Translations under genes and position numbers: made by a program
Shown here: piece by piece, positions 9,783 to 17,637 of the stretch
Numbering within the stretch: position 1 is the stretch's first letter
How the letters are laid out: the number at the start of each line of letters is the position of its first letter
Assembly (NCBI GenBank): GCA_903911145.1
Contig: CAIWCD010000030.1
Location: 62,001 to 126,000 of the forward strand
Reading direction: 5' to 3'
Length of the DNA stretch: 64,000 nt
DNA from: an uncultured delta proteobacterium
Lineage (GTDB): Bacteria; Myxococcota; Myxococcia; Myxococcales; 40CM-4-68-19
Notes under the pieces: model-generated
Seen by the model: only the letters and a program-made list of their open reading frames with translations
Databases searched by the model: none
Told to the model about the DNA's origin: nothing

Positions 9783-9815
9783 TCGATATGAACTCGATAT
9801 CAACGCGATATGAAC
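9783..9815. repeat. Three tandem 11-bp units
   Basis: Just after the SEL1-type gene, three adjacent 11-mers occur: TCGATATGAAC, TCGATATCAAC and GCGATATGAAC. Only three positions vary between them. One helical turn between centres would suit a protein-binding array, but no regulator or promoter here supports that. Confidence 0.6.
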
Positions 9816-9886
9816 GCGACGGTCACCAGAGTCGCTCTGGCCGTGCGCTTGAACATCGGCTCGGTCGGCGAGCTTCGATTCCCAGC

Positions 9887-10004
9887 TAGAGCACATCTCA
9901 TAACCTCGGACCGAGCCATTTCGGCGGGCGAGGGCCAAGCAACGCCGCGATGCGCCCTGCCATCGCCCTGCCGGGCGACGGGAGAGGTTATGAGATGTGC
10001 TCTA
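9887..10004. mobile_element. MITE-like palindromic element with TA flanks
   Basis: Perfect 19-bp terminal inverted repeats (GAGCACATCTCATAACCTC at 9889-9907 and its complement at 9984-10002) enclose 76 bp without coding potential. Each end is flanked by TA (9887-9888 and 10003-10004), as expected for a TA target duplication of the kind made by IS630/Tc1-type or some IS5-group transposases. No transposase lies inside. The inner part can itself fold through GC-rich segments. The right end abuts the SDR gene, whose TAG stop is read from the terminal bases. Confidence 0.65.
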
Positions 10005-10865
10005 AGCGGGCGGGCCAAGTCCGGTGAGCTTGAGGCTTACGTCCCAGAGCCTCTTCGCCACGGCCTCGTCGCGCGCGAGTCGGCTCGTCCGCGCCGGCTT
10101 GCACTGGACGTAATAGCCGCCGCTCTGCCCCTCGATTTCGGGCGACGCTGCCAGATACGTGATCGTCTCGGCGCCCTGCGCTGGCGTGACGAAGAAGAGC
10201 TTCGCGATGGCGAGAAACGGCTGTGCCCAGAAGGACGCATGCGACCAGATGTTCGTCGCCACCACGCCGGGATGGAGGCAATTGACGAGCACGTTCTTGC
10301 CCTCGAGGCGGCGCGCGAGTTCGCTCGTGAAGAGCACGTTGGCGAGCTTCGAGCGGCCATAGGCCTTGAGCGTCGAGTAGCCGCGTTCGAAGTTGAGATC
10401 GTCGAAATCCATCGTCCCCTGGTGGTGGCCGGTCGACGCGACATTCACGATCCGCGATGGGGCGCTCGCGACGATTCTCTCGAGGAGCAGGTTGGTGAGC
10501 AGGAAATATCCGAGGTGATTGACTGCGAAGGTCTTCTCGATTCCCTCGGTGGTCAGCTCTCGCTGCGCATAGACGGTGCCGGCGTTGTTCACGAGGATAT
10601 GCAGGGCCGGATAGTTCGCGAGCACTTGAGAAGCGAGCTTGCGGGTCGACTCCTGCGAGGTGAAATCGCAGAGCAGGAGATCGACGCGCGCCGCGCCGCT
10701 GCGCCCCTTGATCTCCTCGACGCACTTGCGGCCCTTTGCTTCATCGCGCGCGGTGATTGCAACGAGTGCGCCCGCCTTCGCGAGATTGACCGCCGTCTCG
10801 AGCCCGATGCCCGAGGTCGCACCAGTCACGAGGCAGATCTTTCCAGTCAGGGCAGGAAGGTCCAT
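10002..10865 (-). CDS. Short-chain dehydrogenase/reductase, retinol-dehydrogenase-like
   Basis: It starts at ATG 10865 with CGGAG upstream; 287 residues. It is a classical SDR: cofactor motif TGATSGIG at residues ~14-21, CDFT then NNAG (~88), catalytic Ser in NVASTGHH (~140) and YGRSK (Y-x-x-x-K, ~172). The pattern (VNHLGYFLLTNLLLERI, LHPGVVATNIW) fits the RDH/WWOX-like branch that oxidises or reduces lipophilic alcohols and ketones with NADP(H). The real substrate is unknown. The stop codon TAG is contributed by the end of the adjacent MITE-like element, so the last residues may have been altered by insertion. It is divergent from the lipoprotein at 10988. Confidence 0.88.
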   Translation of the reverse strand: MDLPALTGKICLVTGATSGIGLETAVNLAKAGALVAITARDEAKGRKCVEEIKGRSGAARVDLLLCDFTSQESTRKLASQVLANYPALHILVNNAGTVYAQRELTTEGIEKTFAVNHLGYFLLTNLLLERIVASAPSRIVNVASTGHHQGTMDFDDLNFERGYSTLKAYGRSKLANVLFTSELARRLEGKNVLVNCLHPGVVATNIWSHASFWAQPFLAIAKLFFVTPAQGAETITYLAASPEIEGQSGGYYVQCKPARTSRLARDEAVAKRLWDVSLKLTGLGPPA

Positions 10866-10987
10866 GGGCAGCTCCGGCGAATCGCGTGCGGGGAAGGTGA
10901 AGCGCGGCAAACTATGCGGACGGCGCCTGCGCGTCGAGCCAACGTCGGCGGTTGCCTGCTCTCGAGCGCCCGTGTCACTCTCGCCCC

Positions 10988-12049
10988 ATGAACGCACCTG
11001 CACTCTCGCGCAGCACACTTCGCTGTGCTGCGCTTCTCGCTCTCTGCTCGTCCATGACGGTTGGCTGCATCGTCGCGCCCCACAGCGTCGACACGACGCT
11101 CGAGTTCGGCACTGACAAGGTCGATATCGACGTTCGCTTGAATGATATCCGCGCCTATGCCGGCGATGACTTGAGCCAGCTACGGACCTTCTCCGAGTAC
11201 GTGCAGTGGAAGGCGGCGTGGGTCGAGGAGCTGCCGTGGGCGCCGACTCCGGATCGCTACGAATTCACCGTCGACGCCGGCAAGCTCAATCTGCAGATGC
11301 ACGGCACGATGACGAGGCTGCAGTTCGATCGCTGCGTGCGCCCCGGCAGCGGCGATGGCGGCGTGCGGCCGTGTCCGAACTTCCCGTTCGAGATGACGGG
11401 CACGGGCTACGCGGTCTCAACCGAGGTGAAGCAGTACAAGGCGATCGTCCTCGATCCCGCGTCGCCGCTGGCCTGGCCGTTCGACAACAAGCGGATCGCG
11501 GTGCGGTTCACCGTCGCGAAGGACGAAGCGGAGTTCGCCGAGAACGGCCCGAGCCTCGCGCGCGGATATGAGCTCTTCGTGCCGACGCCGCTGAAGGCCG
11601 CAGAGGCGCTCCGGCAGATCGAGGCGAACGAGGCGCTCTTCGTGCGCGGCACCAGTGCGGCCTGGAGCGCGCAGCTTGCGGAACTTGCGACCTGCACCGA
11701 GCAGCCCTGGTGCGATCTGCGCATCGAGGCGGCGCGTCGCGAAGAGGCCCATCTCGTCTTCGAGTATCTGCGCTCGAGTCCCGAGGCGGGCGCGCGCGTG
11801 AAGGCGCCCGTCGAGATGGGCTTCGATTTTCGCGGCCGCACCTACGTCACGCGGCTGCCGAAGGACCGCCTCACGAACATCGATGAGCTGCGCCTGCGAA
11901 TCCTCTACGACATGCAGCTCGATGCGTTTCGCGAGCAGGGAAAGTTCCCCGCGCAGAGCTGGGATTCGGTCTGCCGACCCGATTCGATGAAGAAGCCGAG
12001 CCTGAAGGACTTCTGTCTGCTCATTGGATCGAAGCCGCCGCGCAAGTAG
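10988..12049 (+). CDS. Lipoprotein of unknown function
   Basis: The product has 353 residues from ATG 10988. The N-terminus is a lipoprotein signal (LRCAALLALCSSMTVGC, lipobox TVGC near residue 25). The body is a mixed alpha/beta soluble domain with several cysteines (CVRPGSGDGGVRPCP, CTEQPWC, C...DFC) that could form disulfides. No catalytic motif or family is recognisable. It is convergent with the sedolisin gene, with a strong hairpin between them. Confidence 0.7.
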   Translation: MNAPALSRSTLRCAALLALCSSMTVGCIVAPHSVDTTLEFGTDKVDIDVRLNDIRAYAGDDLSQLRTFSEYVQWKAAWVEELPWAPTPDRYEFTVDAGKLNLQMHGTMTRLQFDRCVRPGSGDGGVRPCPNFPFEMTGTGYAVSTEVKQYKAIVLDPASPLAWPFDNKRIAVRFTVAKDEAEFAENGPSLARGYELFVPTPLKAAEALRQIEANEALFVRGTSAAWSAQLAELATCTEQPWCDLRIEAARREEAHLVFEYLRSSPEAGARVKAPVEMGFDFRGRTYVTRLPKDRLTNIDELRLRILYDMQLDAFREQGKFPAQSWDSVCRPDSMKKPSLKDFCLLIGSKPPRK

Positions 12050-12063
12050 ACGGCGCTTCTGTG

Positions 12064-12093
12064 CCGTGCGCGCGGCCGAGGGCGCGCGCACGG
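12064..12093. terminator. GC hairpin between convergent genes
   Basis: CCGTGCGCGCG (12064-12074) pairs perfectly with CGCGCGCACGG (12083-12093) across an 8-nt loop. It lies between the stops of two convergent genes, so it could end transcription from both sides. There is no clear T-run, so intrinsic termination is uncertain. Confidence 0.5.
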
Positions 12094-12115
12094 TCTTGCT
12101 CGACTCCCAATCCGA

Positions 12116-13402
12116 TCATTCGAGTGGCGCAACGTCCGTCTGCGAGACGGCGGTTGCGTGTTGTAGCAACAGGCCGTTCGGTGAACCCAATCCGCTCGGT
12201 CCGTCGTAGCCGGCGTGCGCCGCGCAGAGATAGGACGCGCTTGATGGGCAGCTTCCGTTTCGTCCTGCGCGAATGTCGTGGAACGCGCTCGCGTTTGCAT
12301 AGGCGACACTCGGGCTGGCTCCTGCGAGGCCTGTGGCCGCGAAGATCCCGGCGATGAGGGGAGACGCGACGCTGGTGCCCCCGAGGACGTGCCAGCCTGG
12401 CTTGCCATTGACCGTCGCGTAGGCGGCGACGCCCGTCGCGGGATCGGCGACTGCCGAGACGTCCGCGACGGTGCGCATTGAGCAGGCTGCATCGCGCTGC
12501 CACGACGGCTTCTTCTCTGTGCTGCTGCAACCGCTCCCCGCGTCGCTCCACACGATCTCGCTCCAGCCGCGCGACGCTGCCGACTTCGCGAGCTTGGTGC
12601 CGCCGACTGCGACCACCCACGTCGAGGAAGCGGGATATTCGACGCCATAGCCGCTGTCGCCGCTCGAGGCCGTGATCAGCACGCCCGCGTGGTGGAAGTA
12701 GCTCGCGTCGTAGCTCGCGCTGTCATTTGTCTCCGCGCCGCCCCAGCTGTTGGAGATGATCTTCGCGCCCAGCTTGACCGCGCTGTTCTCCGCGGCGCCG
12801 AGATCGGACATCGACTGTGAACTCGCCTCGACGAGCAGCAGCCTGCAGCTCGGGCAGGCGGCGCTCGCCATCTCGAGATCCAGCGCGATCTCCACGGCCC
12901 AGTCGGGATCCGCTGCGGGCAGCGAGCTCTTGCCGGTCTGGCCGACCTTCTTGAAACAGCCGTTCGCGCTGGTGCAGGGCGCGAGACCGAACTGCTTGCG
13001 ATAGGCGGCGAGATCTGATTCGGCGTTCGGTGCATCGAAGGCGTCGACGATGGCGATGGTGACTTGCGCACTGCGCGCGTCGACCGCGCTGCTGGCCGCC
13101 GGGAGCTCGTAGGCGCTGGCGAGATCTGCGGGAGTCAGGCCCGAAGGCTTTCCCGTGGCCGCGTCGAACTCCGGGCCGCTGGTGCGGATGAGCGCGTGGC
13201 AGTTCGCGAATCCCGGCTGCCCGACGGCGCAGAGTGAGCGACTCGGCTGCGGCGGGATGCTCGCGAGCGCGGCGGCGTCGAGTGCGTCGTCGACCTCGCC
13301 GGGCGCGCCACCGCAAGCCGCTGCGAGTGAGCAGGCGAGAGAAAGCAAGAGCGCCGACGGGAGTGAACGAGAGAGAGCGCGACGGTGAGCAGGCTGGTTC
13401 AT
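12116..13402 (-). CDS. Sedolisin-type (S53) serine-carboxyl peptidase, lipoprotein-like export signal
   Basis: It starts at ATG 13402, with GGAGA upstream; 428 residues. The signal LLLSLACSLAAAC resembles a lipobox. A short pro-region is followed by the peptidase domain. Sedolisin catalytic features are all present: ExxxD in VEIALDLE (Glu and Asp), the oxyanion Asp in SSGDSGYG and the nucleophile in GGTSVASP. The tail FHDIRAGRNGSC...GYDGPSGLGSP fits the S53 calcium site. S53 enzymes cut proteins at acidic pH. The pro-region (~80 residues) is much shorter than the ~180-200 of classical members, so activation may differ. It is probably a surface or secreted protease. Confidence 0.85.
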   Translation of the reverse strand: MNQPAHRRALSRSLPSALLLSLACSLAAACGGAPGEVDDALDAAALASIPPQPSRSLCAVGQPGFANCHALIRTSGPEFDAATGKPSGLTPADLASAYELPAASSAVDARSAQVTIAIVDAFDAPNAESDLAAYRKQFGLAPCTSANGCFKKVGQTGKSSLPAADPDWAVEIALDLEMASAACPSCRLLLVEASSQSMSDLGAAENSAVKLGAKIISNSWGGAETNDSASYDASYFHHAGVLITASSGDSGYGVEYPASSTWVVAVGGTKLAKSAASRGWSEIVWSDAGSGCSSTEKKPSWQRDAACSMRTVADVSAVADPATGVAAYATVNGKPGWHVLGGTSVASPLIAGIFAATGLAGASPSVAYANASAFHDIRAGRNGSCPSSASYLCAAHAGYDGPSGLGSPNGLLLQHATAVSQTDVAPLE

Positions 13403-13500
13403 GGCGAATCTCCGTGGCCCGAAAATGGGCGGGATTCGTCGCCAGTGCAGGCGCGCTGCCAACCAGCGTTCACTCTCCGGAGGCGCAAACCAGGGGTCTC

Positions 13501-13560
13501 AATCTGGACCCAAAGCGACTCGAACTGGACCACCGGCGACTCGAAATGGACCGCTAACCC
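13501..13560. repeat. 21-22-bp tandem repeats resembling IS21-family ends
   Basis: Three units run in tandem: AATCTGGACCCAAAGCGACTCG, then one starting AACTGGACCACC and ending GCGACTCG, then AAATGGACCGC. The motif (C/A)TGGACC...CGACTCG repeats every 21-22 bp. IS21-type elements carry such multiple end repeats (transposase sites). No istA/istB is present, so this is at most a remnant. The last unit overlaps the alkB-like stop codon. Confidence 0.45.
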
Positions 13561-14435
13561 TTGCCTGGCGCGGTCGCCAGCTCTCGCGCAAAGAATGGCG
13601 CGTACCGTGCAAGCGTCTCCATATAGCCGCGCACATCGCTGGCCGACTTTGCATTCAGCTGCGCGAAGGGGACGACATGCTGGTCGGGCACATAGCGCAG
13701 CGTCAGGTTGATCCGGCGCGTTTCGAAATCGCCGAGGTGCATGGGAAAGCGATGCGTCCCTTTTCGCTCGACCCGTTGCACGCGGTGGAAGAGCTGATCC
13801 TTGAAGCGCGGGCCGCCGAAGATCTGCAGCGAAGCATCCTCGAGCCACTGCTGCAGCACCACCTCGTCGCGCTCGCCCGGCCGCTGGCTGCGCACGAACT
13901 GGATCAGCGCCCGCTCACCGAGAGAGAGCGACGCGACGGGCCCGGGCTCGAAATCCTTGTGCTCGCCGACGCGCGCGACATCGACGCGCCGCTCGCCCTC
14001 GAGACGGTCGCCATAGAAATTCACCAGACAGGTATTGAGGTGCCAGCCTTTCGGGATATCGGCGTCGCGCAGCTCGAGCTTCGTGAGCGCCTCGATTGCG
14101 CGCACCAACTCTGCGAGCACCGCGGGAAACGGCTCGGCGCGCACGCAGCGATCGCGGGTGCCGTGCGGTGGCCGATAGTAATCGAGGCAGGCGAACTGCC
14201 AGTTGCCGAGCCAATAGACCGGACGCAAAAGGCCGCGCTGCTTCTGCCCGGGCGGCGGCGGATGATTCTCCGAGAAGCGATCTTCCCAGATCGGATGGAG
14301 CGTCGCGAGCCACTGCACGAGCTCTGCGCGCTGGCCGGGCGTGAGGAAATCCCGCTCGTAGAGATGGCCGGAGGAGGGCGCCTGCGGCACACGGGGACCG
14401 CCGCGGATTCTCCAGCGTTGTGCGCGAGGGGGCAT
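13554..14435 (-). CDS. AlkB-like 2-oxoglutarate/Fe(II) dioxygenase
   Basis: It starts at ATG 14435 (MPPRAQRWRIRGG); 293 residues. Visible AlkB features are CLVNFYGDR (the Asn-x-Tyr that holds 2-oxoglutarate), the iron ligands H-x-D in GEHKDFEPGP, and RRINLTLRYVP with the two arginines that bind the cosubstrate and substrate. A third His ligand probably lies in FHRVQRV. This family oxidatively demethylates alkylated DNA or RNA bases, or proteins. The sequence does not tell which; the WHLN lead-in resembles eukaryotic ALKBH-type groups. It is divergent from the AI-2E gene. Confidence 0.8.
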   Translation of the reverse strand: MPPRAQRWRIRGGPRVPQAPSSGHLYERDFLTPGQRAELVQWLATLHPIWEDRFSENHPPPPGQKQRGLLRPVYWLGNWQFACLDYYRPPHGTRDRCVRAEPFPAVLAELVRAIEALTKLELRDADIPKGWHLNTCLVNFYGDRLEGERRVDVARVGEHKDFEPGPVASLSLGERALIQFVRSQRPGERDEVVLQQWLEDASLQIFGGPRFKDQLFHRVQRVERKGTHRFPMHLGDFETRRINLTLRYVPDQHVVPFAQLNAKSASDVRGYMETLARYAPFFARELATAPGKG

Positions 14436-14508
14436 CCATCTATTCGCGCGCGTCCCGCACAGCAATCGAATTGGGTGTACGGTCGCGGCCGCCCGAGGTT
14501 CAACCGCG

Positions 14509-15582
14509 ATGCACGCCTTCGATCAAGGGAAGCTCCAGCGGTGGACATTTCTCGTGCTCTTCGTGGGCATCGGATGGCTGTTCTGGCTCGTCGCCAGGCC
14601 GCTCTGGGTGCCGATCTTCCTCGGTGCGCTCATCGCGATCGGGACCAATCCGCTGCACAAGAAGTTGATCGGGCACATGCGCGGCAAGCGTCGCGAAGCG
14701 ATCTCCGCGGCGCTGATCACGGGCGTCGTTCTGGTCGTCGGGCTCGTGCTGACGGTGCTGCTCTCGATCGTCATGCTGCGGCAGGTGCTCGGGATGGCCC
14801 GCAGCTTCTCCGCGCGCACGCTTCTCGAGACGCCGAATCAGATGCTCGGGCCGCGGCTCTCCGCGCTGCTGGCCTCGGTGGGCGAGAATCCGGCGCGGCT
14901 GCAGCAGCACCTCACGACCGCATCCAGCGCGCTCGCGGAGCGACTCGCCGAGAGCGCGACCGCCGTTCTGGCGGCCTCGGCGGAGGCGCTGCTCATCATC
15001 ATCTTCACCGGGATCACCAGCTACTATCTGTTGCGCAACGGCTCGCGCTTCGCCGCCTGGTTCGTCTCGCTCCTGCCGCTCCCCGACGGCGAGGGCTGGG
15101 AGCTGGTGCTCAATTTCCGCGACGTCGCGCGCGTGATGCTCCTCGGCACGGGAGTGACCGCGCTCTTCCAGGCCGTGAGTTCGTGCATCGGCTATTGGGG
15201 CGCGGGAGTGCCGAATCCTCTTGTGTGGGGCGTCGCGACCGGCTGCGCGTCGATCCTTCCGGCGATCGGCAGCACGCTCATCTGGCTCCCGGTGGTGATC
15301 TGGCTCTTCGCGACCGATCACGTCGGCATGAGCATCGCGGTCTTCATCTGGAGCAACGCCATCACCGTCGGGATCGCCGATTACGTGATCAGGCCGCGCC
15401 TGCTCGGCAAGAAGGTGAAGATGAACGAGCTGCTGGTGTTCATCGCGCTCTTCGGCGGCATCGAGGCGTTCGGGCTGCTCGGCACCATCCTCGGGCCGAT
15501 CATCGCCGCGCTCCTGATGGCGATGATCCACATCTACCAGCGCGATTACCGGCCGCACGCGCAGATACCGCCGCCGTCGTAA
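14509..15582 (+). CDS. AI-2E family transporter (PerM/UPF0118)
   Basis: The product has 357 residues. It has two N-terminal membrane segments (LVLFVGIGWLFWLVARPLW, PIFLGALIAIGTNPLHKKL), a third after the basic GKRR, and a central amphipathic region. At the C-terminus a set of helices contains the family blocks SILPAIGSTLIWLPVV, IADYVIRPRLLGKK, and FGGIEAFGLLGTILGPIIAAL. Members export signalling molecules such as AI-2 or act as Na+/H+ antiporters; the substrate here cannot be told. No quorum-sensing gene is nearby. Confidence 0.9.
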   Translation: MHAFDQGKLQRWTFLVLFVGIGWLFWLVARPLWVPIFLGALIAIGTNPLHKKLIGHMRGKRREAISAALITGVVLVVGLVLTVLLSIVMLRQVLGMARSFSARTLLETPNQMLGPRLSALLASVGENPARLQQHLTTASSALAERLAESATAVLAASAEALLIIIFTGITSYYLLRNGSRFAAWFVSLLPLPDGEGWELVLNFRDVARVMLLGTGVTALFQAVSSCIGYWGAGVPNPLVWGVATGCASILPAIGSTLIWLPVVIWLFATDHVGMSIAVFIWSNAITVGIADYVIRPRLLGKKVKMNELLVFIALFGGIEAFGLLGTILGPIIAALLMAMIHIYQRDYRPHAQIPPPS

Positions 15583-15640
15583 TCGCGCGTTGCGAGCTGC
15601 GCGCTCGCGTACCGCGAGCTTCGGGCGCTCGACGAAACCC

Positions 15641-16105
15641 TTAAGGCTTCGGCGCCGTCTGGCGGCTCGCCTGGTAACGCGCGATCAGCTGATCGAAGGC
15701 GAGGCCAGCCGCTTCGTTCATCAGCGGCGTCGCTTCCGACGTATCGCCGAACCCCATCGTCTCGCGCAGACCGTCGTGCGCGGGCTCGCCGGGGACGCGA
15801 TAGTCGATCCAGATCGGATCCTCGCTCGTGCGGTCGTAGAGCCGGAAGGTCACGCGCGCCATCGGATAGCGCACGAGCGAACCGAACCCGCCGATGGTGA
15901 CGCCGTCGGTCTTGCCCGTCTCGAAGGTGATCTCGACGCTGGCGAGGGCATCGACGCCGAGCGCATCGAACAGCTCCTTGCGCGTCTCTGCCTTCCCGAG
16001 ATTGATGCGCCGGCCGTGGAGAACGAACGTGCCCGGATCGTGCGCTGCATCGTCGGTGTCCGCGATCTTCGCGAAGGCCGCGCCGAACTTCGGGGCCGAG
16101 GCCAC
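15641..16105 (-). CDS. Protein of unknown function, 5' end possibly frameshifted
   Basis: The only start available in frame is GTG 16105, giving 154 residues. Codon use is GC3-rich and clearly coding. The sequence (FVLHGRRINLGKAETRKELFDALGVDALASVEITFE) resembles no family I know; the tail has a YRVPGEPAHDGLRETMGF block. Just upstream, bases 16110-16165 keep strong GC3 bias in another frame (AKLGTIGFTASTR), so the true N-terminus may have been shifted out of frame. It follows the steroid-reductase-like gene on the same strand with a ~60-bp gap, suggesting one transcript. Confidence 0.6.
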   Translation of the reverse strand: MASAPKFGAAFAKIADTDDAAHDPGTFVLHGRRINLGKAETRKELFDALGVDALASVEITFETGKTDGVTIGGFGSLVRYPMARVTFRLYDRTSEDPIWIDYRVPGEPAHDGLRETMGFGDTSEATPLMNEAAGLAFDQLIARYQASRQTAPKP

Positions 16106-16165
16106 TGCCGCGCGCGTGCTGGCGGTGAAGCCGATCGTGCCGAGCTTTGCTGCGAGCGCTGCCGA

Positions 16166-16921
16166 TTACCAGATGCCGGGGATCAACGCCTTTCTTTCGG
16201 CCGGGTAATCAGCGAATTTCTCCCGATACCAGCGGTGGTGCGTGCGCGCGCGCGGTCCGAGATTGGCGGCCGTCCAGACGACGAACGTGAGCGCAGGCAG
16301 CGACCAGGCGGCGACCGCGAAGCCTGTCCACTCGAGGAGTTCGCCGAAATAGTTCGGGCAGGAGAGCCAGCGATAGAGGCCGCCGGAGGGGATCTTGTAA
16401 CCGGTCTCGCCGGGCTTGCGCAGATTGGCGAGGACGCGATCGGAGCGGTAGTTGATTAAGAATCCTCCCACGAAAAGGGCAACCCCAAGGAGATAACGGG
16501 GATTAAAAACATCGAGTTCTAATGACGAAAGCGCGTAGAGCCAGCGGCCGTTGAGGTAGGCGTTTCCGCAATTAAAGATGAAGCCCATCGCGGCGATTAA
16601 AAGAGGCGTCGGGTGGCCGGCCATCTTCATGCGGAAGGGAAAGATGAATGTGCGGTGGAGGTAATGGGCAAGCCAGAGCGCGCCGAGCAGACCGCTCGCG
16701 GGAGTGATGGGCCGCGTTGCGAGCAGCATGCAGGCGGCGAAGACGAAGACCGACGGGCACTCCATCAATACCCAGGCGAGGCGGGTGTTGATGGTCGGGC
16801 CCCAGCCCGCGCGCGTATAGCGGCCATAGGCGGCGGGGATAAAGAGCAGCGCAATGAAGACGAGCGCTGCGAGCGCGAGATAGGCGAGGCAGAGCTCGCG
16901 ATGAAAGAGAAGTTCGCTCAT
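16166..16921 (-). CDS. Steroid 5-alpha-reductase / DUF1295-like membrane enzyme
   Basis: It starts at ATG 16921; 251 residues with about six membrane segments. The C-terminal signature (GLYRWLSCPNYFGELLEWTGFAVAAWS, shown here in parts: CPNYFGELLEW and RTHHRWYREKF) is the NADPH-binding region of the 3-oxo-5-alpha-steroid 4-dehydrogenase family, also found in DUF1295 proteins. The family reduces a C=C bond in a steroid or polyprenoid. IPSGGLY and HHRWY...FADYP support it. It is divergent from the START protein (75-bp gap) and upstream of the unknown gene at 15641. The segment 16441-16620 is locally AT-rich with TTA codons, unlike neighbours. Confidence 0.82.
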   Translation of the reverse strand: MSELLFHRELCLAYLALAALVFIALLFIPAAYGRYTRAGWGPTINTRLAWVLMECPSVFVFAACMLLATRPITPASGLLGALWLAHYLHRTFIFPFRMKMAGHPTPLLIAAMGFIFNCGNAYLNGRWLYALSSLELDVFNPRYLLGVALFVGGFLINYRSDRVLANLRKPGETGYKIPSGGLYRWLSCPNYFGELLEWTGFAVAAWSLPALTFVVWTAANLGPRARTHHRWYREKFADYPAERKALIPGIW

Positions 16922-16995
16922 GAAAGTTGGTTCATCGCAGGCCTGACGATACCTTGAACTCTCCGCCGCGAATGCAGGTTCAAGAAGGGGAAAGC

Positions 16996-17595
16996 TTGAA
17001 GAGTGCGCATTGGATTGAGCTGCTCGTGTCCGTCCTGCTGCTGCTTGCGCCGATGGCTCGCGCCGCCGGGGCCGATGAGCCTTCGCGCGATGCACGAATC
17101 GCGGGCGGCGAAGTGCTGGTGACGCAGATCGCGATCGAAGGGGTCTCGATTCCCGAACTGCTCATCGAGGGCGTGTTCGATGCGCCACCCGAGAAGGTCT
17201 GGGCGCTCGTCGATGCGTGCGGCGGCTATCGCGAGATCATGCCGATGGTGAGCGAATCGCGCGAGACCGAGCGCGTGGGCGAAGAGAGCCAGTGCAGCTG
17301 GACCGTGCAGATGCCGTTTCCTCTCGCGAACATCAAAACGCTGGTGGCGGCGACGAGCGTCGCGCGCGATGGCAAGTGGCGACGCGAATACAAACAGGTG
17401 AGCGGAGGGTTTCTGCGCAACCAGGGTTCGTGGGAGCTCTTTGCGTTCGGCGACGACGGAAAGCGCACTCGCTTCGCCTATCGCTACCTCGCCGTCATCG
17501 ACACGATCTTTCCCGACACGTTCGTCAAAAGCGGGCAGCTCAAGGCCGCGCGCCAGATGGTCGCCACGATCCGCGAACGGCTCGCCCGACATTAA
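16996..17595 (+). CDS. Exported START/SRPBCC-domain protein
   Basis: TTG 16996 is preferred: AAGAAGGGG ends five bases before it and the protein then opens with an ideal signal peptide (LKSAHWIELLVSVLLLLAPMARA). An ATG at 16972 has no Shine-Dalgarno and adds charged residues. The mature 170 residues form a START/polyketide-cyclase-like fold (VFDAPPEKVWALVDACGGYREIMP, then QMPFPLANIKTLV, C-terminal long helix). Such domains hold lipids or other hydrophobic ligands. Being exported and next to a steroid-reductase-like gene, a lipid-carrying role is plausible but unproven. Confidence 0.78.
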   Translation: MKSAHWIELLVSVLLLLAPMARAAGADEPSRDARIAGGEVLVTQIAIEGVSIPELLIEGVFDAPPEKVWALVDACGGYREIMPMVSESRETERVGEESQCSWTVQMPFPLANIKTLVAATSVARDGKWRREYKQVSGGFLRNQGSWELFAFGDDGKRTRFAYRYLAVIDTIFPDTFVKSGQLKAARQMVATIRERLARH

Positions 17596-17637
17596 ACTGC
17601 TTGCCGGCGATGCCTCCGCTCGCGCAGGTTGCGCCGC

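Noticed and set aside
9860-9890. tRNA T-arm-like TTCGATTCC
   Set aside because: No acceptor stem or anticodon arm can be built around it.
13401-15644. Plus-strand open frame of 747 codons
   Set aside because: Overlaps the AlkB-like gene (minus) and the AI-2E gene in another frame; Arg-rich without motifs.
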